Source: an uncultured Sphingomonadaceae bacterium
Lineage (GTDB): Bacteria > Pseudomonadota > Alphaproteobacteria > Sphingomonadales > Sphingomonadaceae
Assembly (NCBI GenBank): GCA_937995515.1
Contig: CALKJZ010000012.1
Span: 1 to 64,000, forward strand
Direction: 5' to 3'
Length of the DNA stretch: 64,000 nt
Shown here: one piece after another, positions 46,491 through 54,621 of the stretch
How the letters are laid out: each line of letters opens with the position of its first letter
Numbering within the stretch: position 1 is the stretch's first letter
The notes under the pieces: model-generated
The model's input: only the letters and a program-made list of their open reading frames with translations
Told to the model about the DNA's origin: nothing
The model's database searches: none
Program-made: the position numbers and the translations under genes

Positions 46491-46574
46491 CCGGGGCCGG
46501 CGCGGCCAAGGACCTGTGGACAAGTCCGGCCGGCCGGTGACAGGCCGGGCGCCTGCCTCTATGCCGTGATTCCC

Positions 46575-48209
46575 ATGGCGCGGTTCATCTTCATTACCGG
46601 CGGCGTGGTCTCATCCCTGGGCAAGGGGCTGATGGCGGCATCGCTTGGCGCTCTGCTGCAGGCCCGCGGCTATCGCGTGCGGATCCGCAAGTTCGACCCC
46701 TATCTCAACGTCGATCCCGGCACCATGAGCCCCTACCAGCACGGCGAGGTTTACGTGACCGACGATGGGGCGGAGACCGACCTCGACCTCGGCCACTACG
46801 AGCGGTTCACGGGCGTTGCCGCGCGCAGGTCCGACAATGTGACCTCGGGGCGGATCTACCAGCAGATCATCACCCGCGAACGGCGCGGCGACTATCTGGG
46901 CGCAACGGTGCAGGTGATCCCGCATGTCACGGATGCGATCAAGGCCTTCGCCACGGCCGAGACGGCAGACGTCGATTTCGTGCTGTGCGAGATCGGCGGC
47001 ACGGTGGGCGACATCGAATCCCTGCCATTCATCGAGGCGATCCGCCAGCTGCGCAACGACCTCGGCCGCGGCATGAGCGTGTGCATCCACGTCACCCTCG
47101 TGCCCTATATCGCGGCTGCCGGCGAGCTGAAGACCAAGCCCACCCAGCACAGCGTGCGCGAGCTGGCCTCCCTCGGCGTGCAGCCCGACGTGCTCGTCTG
47201 CCGCACCGAACACCCGCTGCCCGAAAGCGAGCGCGCCAAGATCGCGCTGTTCTGCAACGTGCCGAAGGAAGCGGTCATCCCGGCGCTCGATGCGCCCTCG
47301 ATCTATGCCGTGCCGCTGCTCTACCATGCCGAGGGGTTGGATGCGCAGGTCATCCACGCCTTCGGCCTGCCGCCCGGGCGGGAGCCCGACCTCGGCCGCT
47401 GGGCTACCATCGCCCAGCGGATTGCAAACCCCGAAGGCCGGGTGACCGTCGGCGTGGTCGGCAAATATGTCGGCCTGCCCGATGCCTACAAGAGCCTCAA
47501 CGAGGCGCTCGTCCACGGCGGGATCGCCAACCGGGTGAAGGTCGACGTGCGCTGGATCGACGCCGAGCTGTTCGAGGCCGACGATTCCGAGATCGCCGCG
47601 CGGCTTGAGCCGCTGCATGCGATCCTGGTGCCGGGCGCCTTCGGCGAACGGGGCGCGGAGGGCAAGATCGCCGCCATCCGCTTCGCGCGCGAGCGGCGGG
47701 TGCCCTATCTCGGCATCTGTTTCGGCATGCAGATGGCCTGCCTCGAGGCTGCCCGCAACCTCGCCGGGATCGCCGGGGCCTCCTCGACCGAGTTCGGCCC
47801 CACGCCCGAGCCGGTGGTCGGCATGATCCACGAATGGATGTCGGCCGATGGCCTGCAGCAGCGGGCCGAAGGCGGCGACCTTGGCGGGACGATGCGGCTC
47901 GGCGCCTATCCGGCGGTGCTCGGCGGCAACAGCCATGTCGCCGCCATCTACGGCACGACCGAGATTTCCGAGCGGCACCGCCACCGCTACGAGGTGAACA
48001 TGGCCTATCGTGAGCGGTTGGAAGCCGTTGGCCTCGCCTTCACCGGCCTTTCGCCCGATGGCCGCCTGCCCGAGGTGGTCGAGCGGCCCGACCATCCCTG
48101 GTTCATCGGCGTGCAGTTCCACCCCGAACTGAAATCGAAGCCCTTCGCACCGCATCCGCTGTTCGCAAGCTTCATTGCAGCCGCCGTGCAACAGAGCCGG
48201 CTGGTCTAG
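46575..48209 (+). CDS. pyrG: CTP synthase
   Basis: 544 residues, as in E. coli. The start gives [18 protein letters not shown]; a GTG three codons earlier is possible. The amidoligase domain includes [40 protein letters not shown] pieces and [11 protein letters not shown]. The glutaminase domain has Cys in [13 protein letters not shown] and the His/Glu pair in [13 protein letters not shown]. It converts UTP to CTP. secG-pyrG adjacency is conserved. Confidence 0.98.
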   Translation: MARFIFITGGVVSSLGKGLMAASLGALLQARGYRVRIRKFDPYLNVDPGTMSPYQHGEVYVTDDGAETDLDLGHYERFTGVAARRSDNVTSGRIYQQIITRERRGDYLGATVQVIPHVTDAIKAFATAETADVDFVLCEIGGTVGDIESLPFIEAIRQLRNDLGRGMSVCIHVTLVPYIAAAGELKTKPTQHSVRELASLGVQPDVLVCRTEHPLPESERAKIALFCNVPKEAVIPALDAPSIYAVPLLYHAEGLDAQVIHAFGLPPGREPDLGRWATIAQRIANPEGRVTVGVVGKYVGLPDAYKSLNEALVHGGIANRVKVDVRWIDAELFEADDSEIAARLEPLHAILVPGAFGERGAEGKIAAIRFARERRVPYLGICFGMQMACLEAARNLAGIAGASSTEFGPTPEPVVGMIHEWMSADGLQQRAEGGDLGGTMRLGAYPAVLGGNSHVAAIYGTTEISERHRHRYEVNMAYRERLEAVGLAFTGLSPDGRLPEVVERPDHPWFIGVQFHPELKSKPFAPHPLFASFIAAAVQQSRLV

Positions 48210-48216
48210 GTGCGGA

Positions 48217-48255
48217 CCCTGGGTTTGGTCCCTGGGTTTGATCCCTGGGTGCGGT
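48217..48255. repeat. Three tandem 13-bp units after pyrG
   Basis: CCCTGGGTTTGGT, CCCTGGGTTTGAT and CCCTGGGTGCGGT follow one another starting eight bases after the pyrG stop. Function unknown; slippage product is likely. Confidence 0.85.
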
Positions 48256-48405
48256 TCCGCCTTGCGGACCGGGGCCGCGCGAAAGCCCGGCTGTGGGCCA
48301 AAGGGCAGGCGCCTCGGGCCGGGTGAAGGACCGCCCGCCGACCCGCTGGCCGACCCGAGGGCAGATCCTGCGGCAGATCCTGCGCTTGGGAGAAGGGCGC
48401 CGGAG

Positions 48406-48436
48406 AAGGGCGCCCGGATCCCGTCCGGGCGCCCTT
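48406..48436 (+). terminator. 13-bp perfect hairpin downstream of pyrG
   Basis: AAGGGCGCCCGGA (48406-48418) pairs exactly with TCCGGGCGCCCTT (48424-48436) around a five-base loop. This is a very stable stem and may end the ppiD-pyrG transcript, though only a weak TTGCCTT tract follows and it lies about 200 bases beyond the gene. Confidence 0.5.
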
Positions 48437-48738
48437 GCCTTGGCGATGGCCCTGCCGCACCCCGCAGCGAGGCCGCGTGTGCTGCCGCGCGCGGGCTGCC
48501 CATCCATCCGTCCGCACATCCTGGCGGACATCGAGGCCCCCTATCGTCCCGGAACCCTGGCGCCGCTTCAACCGCGTTGAGTCGCGCTCCTGCCGAGACT
48601 GGCTGTCTAGTGGGATTTCGGGCGGCTGTCATCGAACTGGAACAATCGCATCCCAGATTGGCCGTGGCTGTTGCACGCGCGCCACGCCGCCTGACCGCCT
48701 GTTGCCGGCAGCGGTGGCGCAGGCTAGGCGCCGAGCCC

Positions 48739-50034
48739 ATGCGCCTTTCCCGCCATTTTCTTCCAACCCTTCGCGAGACGCCGGCCGGTGCGGAAATCGT
48801 CTCACATCAGCTGATGCTGCGCGCCGGGCTCATCCGCCAGACGGCGGCCGGCATCTATGCCTGGCTGCCGCTCGGCCACCGCGTGCTGATGCGCATCGCT
48901 GCGATCGTGCGCCGCGAACAGGATCGTGCGGGCGCGATCGAAATGCTGATGCCCACCATCCAGCCGGCAGACCTGTGGCGCCAGTCCGGCCGCTATGAGG
49001 CCTATGGGCCCGAGATGCTCCGCTTTCCCGACCGGCACGGCCGCGAGATGCTCTACGGCCCCACCAACGAGGAGATGCTCACCGCCATCTTCCGGGACTG
49101 CGCAACGAGCTACCGCGACCTGCCGCGCACGCTCTACCATATCCAGTGGAAGTTCCGCGACGAGGTGCGCCCCCGCTTCGGGGTGATGCGCGGGCGCGAG
49201 TTCCTGATGAAGGATGCCTACAGCTTCGACCTCGATCCCGAGGGTGGCAAGGCAAGCTACGATGCGCAGTTCACGGCCTATCTCAGGACATTCGCGGCCC
49301 TTGGCCTCAAGGCCGTGCCGGTGCGCGCACCCTCGGGGCCGATCGGCGGCGACCTTTCCCACGAGTTCCACATCATCGCTGACACCGGCGAGAGCGAGAT
49401 CTTCTACGACGCCGCGCTCGACGATGTCGATCTCGCCGACCCGGAGGCCCCGGCCCGGCTGCGCGGGCTCTATGCCATGGAGGCCGAGGAGCATGCCCGT
49501 GCCGCCGAATGCCGCGTGCCGCCCGGGCGGCTGGCGCGCCGCCGCGGCATCGAGGTGGGGCACATCTTCTTCTTCGGAACCAAATATTCCGCGGCCATGG
49601 GGTTCTCGGTCCAGGGTCGCGATGGCGCGCCCGTCACGCCGCTCATGGGCAGCTATGGCATCGGGGTCTCGCGCCTCGTGGGTGCCATCATCGAGGCGAG
49701 CCACGACGCGGCGGGGATCATCTGGCCCGACAGTGTCGCGCCCTATGATGTCGCGCTGATCGACCTGCGGCCCGACGACCCGGACTGCGCGGGCGCCGTG
49801 GCGGCGCTCGCAGGGCAGCTCGAGGCAGCAGGCGTTGCCGTGCTGCACGATGATCGCGACGCGCGCCCGGGCGAGAAGTTCGCCACCATGGACCTGATCG
49901 GGCTTCCGTGGCAGCTGATTGTCGGGCCGAAGGGGCTGGCTGCCGGCACGGTGGAGCTGAAGCGCCGCGCCACCGGCGAACGGCACATGCTTTCGCCCGA
50001 ATCCGCGCTCGCCCGGCTCACCGGCGGTTCATGA
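48739..50034 (+). CDS. proS: Proline-tRNA ligase (short, alphaproteobacterial type)
   Basis: 431 residues. Class II motifs are clear: motif 1 around [19 protein letters not shown], motif 2 in [27 protein letters not shown], and motif 3 [17 protein letters not shown]. The roughly 180-residue editing insertion of E. coli ProRS is absent, as in other alphaproteobacteria, where stand-alone editing proteins such as YbaK or ProXp do that work. The ATG at 48739 gives the conserved [16 protein letters not shown]. It precedes lolC by 22 bases. Confidence 0.97.
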   Translation: MRLSRHFLPTLRETPAGAEIVSHQLMLRAGLIRQTAAGIYAWLPLGHRVLMRIAAIVRREQDRAGAIEMLMPTIQPADLWRQSGRYEAYGPEMLRFPDRHGREMLYGPTNEEMLTAIFRDCATSYRDLPRTLYHIQWKFRDEVRPRFGVMRGREFLMKDAYSFDLDPEGGKASYDAQFTAYLRTFAALGLKAVPVRAPSGPIGGDLSHEFHIIADTGESEIFYDAALDDVDLADPEAPARLRGLYAMEAEEHARAAECRVPPGRLARRRGIEVGHIFFFGTKYSAAMGFSVQGRDGAPVTPLMGSYGIGVSRLVGAIIEASHDAAGIIWPDSVAPYDVALIDLRPDDPDCAGAVAALAGQLEAAGVAVLHDDRDARPGEKFATMDLIGLPWQLIVGPKGLAAGTVELKRRATGERHMLSPESALARLTGGS

Positions 50035-50056
50035 GCCGGCTCGCACCCGCCGCGCC

Positions 50057-51304
50057 ATGATCACCGCCTACGAGCGCTTCATCGCCAGGCGCTACATGCT
50101 GCCCGGCAAGTCGGAGCGGTTCATCTTCCTTGTCGCCACCATCTCGCTCATTGCCGTGGCGCTGGGCGTTGCCGCGCTGATTGCGGTGATGAGCGTGATG
50201 AACGGCTTTCGCGCGGAGCTGTTCGACCGGATCCAGGGCCTCAATGGCCATGCGGTGGTGCAGGGCTATGGCGGGCGGCTGTCCGACTGGCAGGCGGTGG
50301 TGGCCGAGGTGGAAGGCGCCCCCGGCGTGGTGCGCGCCACCCCCATCATCGAGCAGCCACTGATGGCCTCGGCCCACAGCCGCGTGGAGGCGGCACTCGT
50401 GCGCGGGATGCGGCTTGCCGACATCCGCACGACGCCGGTGATCGCCGGAAACCTGCTCGCCGGCTCGCTCGACAATCTCGCCGACGAGGCCCCCGTGGTG
50501 GCGGTGGCGGCCCGGCTTGCGGAAAATCTCGGGCTGCGCGTGGGCGATTCGATTGCGCTTGTCGCCCCCCAGGGCGAGGTGACACCCTTCGGCACGGTGC
50601 CGCGCATTGTCTCCTACACGGTGGGCGCCATCTTCGAGATCGGCATCTTCGACTATGATCGCGCCTTCGTCGTGATGCCGCTTGCGCAGGCCCAGCTGCT
50701 GCTCGGCATGGAGGACGAGGTGGGCATGCTCGAGGTCAAGACCGTGGATGCCGACCGCGTGGGGCAGATCATGGCCCCGCTGGTGGTGCCGCTCGAGAAC
50801 CGGGCCGTGATCCTCGACTGGCGGCAGATGAACGCGGCGCTGTTCGAGGCCCTGGTGGTGGACCGGCTGGTCACCTTCTGGGTGCTGTCGATCATCATCG
50901 TGGTTGCCACCTTCAACATCCTCTCCTCGCTCATCATGCTGGTGCGCTCGAAGACGCGCGACATCGCCATCCTGCGCACCATGGGGGCCTCGCGCGCCTC
51001 GATGATGCGCGTGTTCATGGTGCTCGGCACCACCATCGGCGCGATCGGGGTGTTTGCAGGCGCCGCGCTCGGCTTTCTCATCCTGCACTACCGGCAGGGC
51101 ATCATCGCCGGCATCTCGCGCCTGACCGGAGCCGACATCTGGGATCCCTCCATCCGCTACCTGACGGGCCTCCCCGCCAGGACAGACCCGGCCGAGGTTG
51201 CCGGCATCGTCCTCCTTGCGCTCGTGCTCTCGTTCCTTGCCACCCTCTACCCGGCGTGGAAGGCGGCAAGCACCGATCCCGTCGAGGTGCTGCGCTATGA
51301 ATAG
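50057..51304 (+). CDS. lolC: Lipoprotein-releasing ABC transporter permease LolC/LolE
   Basis: 415 residues. One N-terminal membrane segment (about 25-50, after [12 protein letters not shown]) and three C-terminal ones (about 275-400) flank a periplasmic domain of about 220 residues, the LolC/E layout. [23 protein letters not shown] is the coupling segment near the ATPase. A single C/E-type permease is normal in alphaproteobacteria. It releases lipoproteins from the inner membrane for transfer to LolA. It overlaps lolD by eight bases. Confidence 0.94.
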   Translation: MITAYERFIARRYMLPGKSERFIFLVATISLIAVALGVAALIAVMSVMNGFRAELFDRIQGLNGHAVVQGYGGRLSDWQAVVAEVEGAPGVVRATPIIEQPLMASAHSRVEAALVRGMRLADIRTTPVIAGNLLAGSLDNLADEAPVVAVAARLAENLGLRVGDSIALVAPQGEVTPFGTVPRIVSYTVGAIFEIGIFDYDRAFVVMPLAQAQLLLGMEDEVGMLEVKTVDADRVGQIMAPLVVPLENRAVILDWRQMNAALFEALVVDRLVTFWVLSIIIVVATFNILSSLIMLVRSKTRDIAILRTMGASRASMMRVFMVLGTTIGAIGVFAGAALGFLILHYRQGIIAGISRLTGADIWDPSIRYLTGLPARTDPAEVAGIVLLALVLSFLATLYPAWKAASTDPVEVLRYE

Positions 51305-52031
51305 GCCGGCCTTCCTCGCCGGCGTGGCAACGGCGCCGGCGCTCTCCCTTGCGGGGCTCACCCGCAGCTTCGTGCAGGGCGGCGAGACCATCCACGTCCT
51401 GCGCGGCGTCGACCTTGCCATCGCGCGCGGCGAGATCGTGGCGCTGCTCGGCCCCTCGGGATCGGGCAAGTCCACGCTGCTGCAGGCCGCAGGGCTGCTG
51501 GAAGGCGGCTATGGCGGCACGATCGCCATCGACGGTGTGGCCTGCGAGGGGCTGGACGATCGCGCCCGCACGGCCATGCGCCGCCACAGGCTGGGCTTTG
51601 TCTACCAGTTCCACCACCTGCTCCCCGATTTCTCGGCGCTCGAGAATGTGATCCTGCCGCAGCTGATTGCCGGGCAGGCCGCAGGAGCGGCGCGGGCGCG
51701 GGCGGCCGAGCTTCTGGCCGGTCTCGGCCTTGCGCACCGCCTGTCGCACAGGCCGGCGCAGCTCTCGGGCGGGGAACAGCAGCGCGTGGCGGTCGCCCGG
51801 GCGCTCGCCAACCGGCCGGTGCTCGTGCTGGCCGACGAGCCGACCGGCAACCTCGACGAGGCAACCGCAGACAGGGTGCTGGAGGCCTTTCTCGCCCTCG
51901 TGCGGGGCGAAGGTGCAGCCGCTCTGATCGCCACGCACAACCGGTCTCTGGCCGCGCGAGCCGATCGTGTTGCCCGGCTGCACGAAGGGCGGCTGGAAGA
52001 AGCGGACCATGGTTTGGAGACCGGTATCTGA
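51297..52031 (+). CDS. lolD: Lipoprotein-releasing ABC transporter ATPase
   Basis: 244 residues. Walker [16 protein letters not shown] loop [17 protein letters not shown] (the LolD/MacB-type FHHLLP), signature [15 protein letters not shown], Walker [14 protein letters not shown] and switch ATHNRSLA. It powers LolC-driven lipoprotein release and should serve BamD, LptE and the other lipoproteins in this window. The stop overlaps a 14-bp perfect palindrome. Confidence 0.96.
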   Translation: MNRPAFLAGVATAPALSLAGLTRSFVQGGETIHVLRGVDLAIARGEIVALLGPSGSGKSTLLQAAGLLEGGYGGTIAIDGVACEGLDDRARTAMRRHRLGFVYQFHHLLPDFSALENVILPQLIAGQAAGAARARAAELLAGLGLAHRLSHRPAQLSGGEQQRVAVARALANRPVLVLADEPTGNLDEATADRVLEAFLALVRGEGAAALIATHNRSLAARADRVARLHEGRLEEADHGLETGI

Positions 52032-52043
52032 CGATATATCGTC
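52030..52043. promoter_or_regulatory. 14-bp perfect palindrome at the lolD stop
   Basis: GACGATATATCGTC reads the same on both strands and begins inside the lolD stop codon. It is far more AT-rich than its surroundings. It could be an operator for the downstream YbaY-like and metalloprotease genes or a remnant of an insertion point. No second copy was seen in the window. Confidence 0.5.
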
Positions 52044-52153
52044 TTGCCATTTGGACGATTCCGACAGAAACGCGTGCGCCGGTGCTTGCCGACTTGCCGA
52101 ACAGCAAGGGATATGAAAGTCGTCGTCGCCGCTGACTGGCAAAGTCGGAGACG

Positions 52154-52606
52154 ATGGTGGCAAGCGGCAAGACCACTCGAGGCTCCCCGGCGCCGTCCGG
52201 TCCGGACGGCTGCTGCAGCGCGGACCCGGCGGGGCGGCCGGGTGCAAGGCGCCTCACGCTCGACCTGCGGTTTCCCCGGCAGCCCGCCATTTCTGGCCCG
52301 GTCTCGGTGCATGTGGTGGTCGAGGATGTGGGCGAGGCCGACGCGCACGCGCCGAGGCTCTACGAGACCGAGGTGACCGGCCTGTCGATCGGGCCCGACG
52401 GGCAGGTGGCGCCGCTGGAGCTCTCCATCCCCGAAAGTGCCGCGATTGCAGGCGCCGTGGCGCCGGCGATCCGCGTGCATGTGGACCGCGGCGCCACCGG
52501 CACGATGACCGCGGGAGACTTCATCAACCCCGCCATCGTGCCGCTGCCCAGCGAGGCCGGCGCCAAGTGCGATGTGCCGCTCGTGGAGGTTGGCGAAAAC
52601 GGCTGA
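52154..52606 (+). CDS. YbaY-like beta-sandwich protein
   Basis: 150 residues. The core (about 50-140) resembles the YbaY family: PVSVHVVVEDVGEADAHAPRLYETEV, PLELSIPESAAIAGAV, AIRVHVDRGATG. YbaY proteins are usually outer-membrane lipoproteins, but this one has no signal peptide or lipobox and instead a Gly/Ser/Pro tail. It ends 41 bases before the metalloprotease gene and probably shares its transcript. A similar domain elsewhere is sometimes a companion of proteases; that is only inference. Confidence 0.6.
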   Translation: MVASGKTTRGSPAPSGPDGCCSADPAGRPGARRLTLDLRFPRQPAISGPVSVHVVVEDVGEADAHAPRLYETEVTGLSIGPDGQVAPLELSIPESAAIAGAVAPAIRVHVDRGATGTMTAGDFINPAIVPLPSEAGAKCDVPLVEVGENG

Positions 52607-52647
52607 CAAACAGGGCCGGACAGGCCCGGACAGGAGGGAGGACGCAA

Positions 52648-54576
52648 ATGGCACGGAAGGCAAGGGACACTGCAACGAGGGCGGCCGGTCGCGAAGCGCG
52701 GCCGGGCGGCGGACAGGCGCCCGACGATGCGGGCGCCGGCTGGGAACTGCAGACGTCTGCCGATATCCGCAGCGGCTATCTGACGGGCCCTGGTGTGGAT
52801 CATCTCCCGGTGCAGTACAGCGTGATGGGCGGCCGCGCGATCTTCGATTCCTGCATCGACCTCGGCCCGGTCGAGGAGGTGGAGGCCGAGGCCGCCGCCT
52901 TCCGCGAGGCGCACGCCGAGGCGCTCGCGAGCCCGCTGCGCGCCGACGAGCCGACAGACCCGGGCGAGGTGGACCTCGTGCTTGCCGGCGTCGGCCTGCC
53001 GACCACGTCGCGCTTCCTCTGGCCGAACTGCGTGGTGCCGTTTACCATCCACCGCAGCCTGCAGAATGCCGGCCGGGTGGACCAGGCGATCGCGCACCTG
53101 AACGAGGGGTCTCCCGTGCGCCTCGTTCCGCGCACTGTCGAGGCTAACTATGTCGAGTTCATCGGCGCAGATGGAAACTCCTCGCAGATCGGGATGCGGG
53201 GCGGCAAGCAGAACATCCGCCTGACAGCCGATGCGCCAGTCGGCACGGTGGTGCACGAAATTCTCCACGCCATCGGCATCTATCACGAACAGTCCCGATC
53301 CGATCGGGACAGTTTCATTGAAATCCGGTGACAGAACATTCGGTCGGATGCGATTCACAACTTCCAGACCGTGCCGGGCTCGATCGACTATTTCGATTAC
53401 GACTATCGATCGATCATGCACTATCCCCGGCACGCCTTTTCCGTCAACGGGCAGGATACGATCGTGCCCCGGCAGCCGGGGGCTGTCATCGGCCAGCGCA
53501 ACGGCCTCTCGTGGAGCGACCGGCAGACCATCGCCAAGCTCTACGAGCGCTTCTTCACCAAGGGCTATTCCGGCGTCTGGCGGGCTGGCGCAGGCCGCTA
53601 TGGCATGTGGATCAACGCCACCTGGGACAGTTTCCGCGCCAAGTGGCAGGAATGGAGCGCGCAGGGGCTGCGCCTCGTCGACATCCACACCCGCCGCGTG
53701 CAGGGCGAGACCCGCTATTCGGGCGTGTTCCTGCCCGGCACGGGCAGCCACGGCCTGTGGGCCAATGTTTCGTGGGAGGCGTTCCGCAGCAAGCACGAGG
53801 AATGGACCCGGCAGGGTCTGCGCTGCGTGAGCCTGCACGCCCATGCCGATGGCAGCCAGCTGCGCTGGTCGGGCGCGTTCCTGCCCGGCTCGGGCGGATG
53901 GGGCCTGTGGGTCAATGCGAGCTGGGACAGTTTCCGCGCCAAGTGGCAGGAATGGTCGACCCAGGGCCTGCGGCTGGTCGACCTGCATGTGCACAAGGTG
54001 AACGGCACCACCCGCTACTCGGGCGTGTTCGCCGCCGGGACCGGCGGGCATGGCCTGTGGGCCAACCAGAGCTGGGACAGTTTCGTCGAACGGTGGCGCG
54101 AATGGTCGGACCAGGGGTTGCGGCTCGTCGATCTCGCCATCCACCGCGACGGCGGGCAGAACCGCTATTCGGGCGTGTTCCGGCAGGGCTCGGGCGCGCA
54201 CTATCTCTGGGCCAACATGACCTGGGAGGGCTTTCGCGCCAAGTGGGAGGAGCTGGCCGAACAGGGGCTCAGGCTCATCGACTATGATTTCCCGGCCGAC
54301 GAGGTGGGCGGCGTGCTGGGCGACCCGGATGCGGCCTTCGAGGCGGAGGATCCGCTCCTTGATCTCGGGCTGGAACGGGATGGCTTCGGCGGTCTCTTCG
54401 GCGACCACGAAACGGCCGCGCGGTCGGCCGAGGCCGAGGGGCTGGGCGGGCTTGTGCTCGGCGCGGGAGGGGGCGCAGCCGCACCCGAGCGAGACGGCGA
54501 TGGCGCGGCACATCTGCCCGAGGTGCGGCCCGCCGGCGAGCCTGAGGAGGTGGGCCAGATCGGCGGCGGCGGCTGA
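52648..54576 (+). pseudogene. Astacin-type zinc metalloprotease with tandem repeats, interrupted by in-frame TGA
   Basis: One continuous frame, except for TGA at 53329-53331, gives 642 positions. The ATG has AGGAGGGAGG upstream. Residues 1-120 are a propeptide-like region without signal peptide. The astacin site HEILHAIGIYHEQ (zinc ligands H203, H207, H213; catalytic E204) lies just before the TGA at codon 228. After it the frame resumes QNIRSDAIHNF and carries the Met-turn SIMHYP (M257), then five repeats of about 50 residues. Astacins have an aromatic residue at the TGA position, consistent with TGG changed to TGA. Either the gene is recently broken, or UGA-C readthrough makes some full-length product. 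I list it as pseudogene provisionally. Confidence 0.75.
53566..54300 (+). repeat. Five 150-bp repeats encoding a bacterial tandem repeat domain (BTRD1-like)
   Basis: Each unit reads like YSGVFxPGxGxxGLWANxSWDSFRxKWxEW then GLRLVDxH. Units 1 and 3 share over 30 identical bases (TGGGACAGTTTCCGCGCC onward) exactly 300 bases apart, so duplication by 150-bp steps is recent. The pattern matches the BTRD1 repeat seen in polyglycine hydrolase-like and other secreted proteins. Unit boundaries are approximate. Confidence 0.85.
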
Positions 54577-54599
54577 GGCGGGCGGCGATCCGCCTTCAG
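54573..54599. terminator. Bidirectional hairpin between protease and dnaE
   Basis: CTGAGGCGG (54573-54581) pairs with CCGCCTTCAG (54590-54599) with one bulged T, between two convergent genes. Plausible terminator for both, though no long T run is present. Confidence 0.5.
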
Positions 54600-54621
54600 G
54601 CGCTGTGCAGCCGGCAGATCC

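Larger units (their letters stand above)
48210..48738. other. Long intergenic region with short direct repeats and a strong stem
   Basis: 529 bases without a gene that I can support. It holds the 13-bp triplicate repeat (48217-48255), a 12-bp duplicate GCAGATCCTGCG (48361-48384) and a 13-bp perfect stem (48406-48436). The proS promoter must lie in its right half. Confidence 0.6.

Noticed and set aside
53329-53331. TGA as a selenocysteine codon
   Set aside because: The position is an aromatic residue in astacins, not Cys; no SECIS-like stem was seen just after it and no selenoprotein has this fold to my knowledge.
53329-53331. Genome-wide TGA-to-Trp recoding
   Set aside because: TGA is used as the normal stop by many housekeeping genes here, such as lepB and trpD, often in ATGA overlaps.
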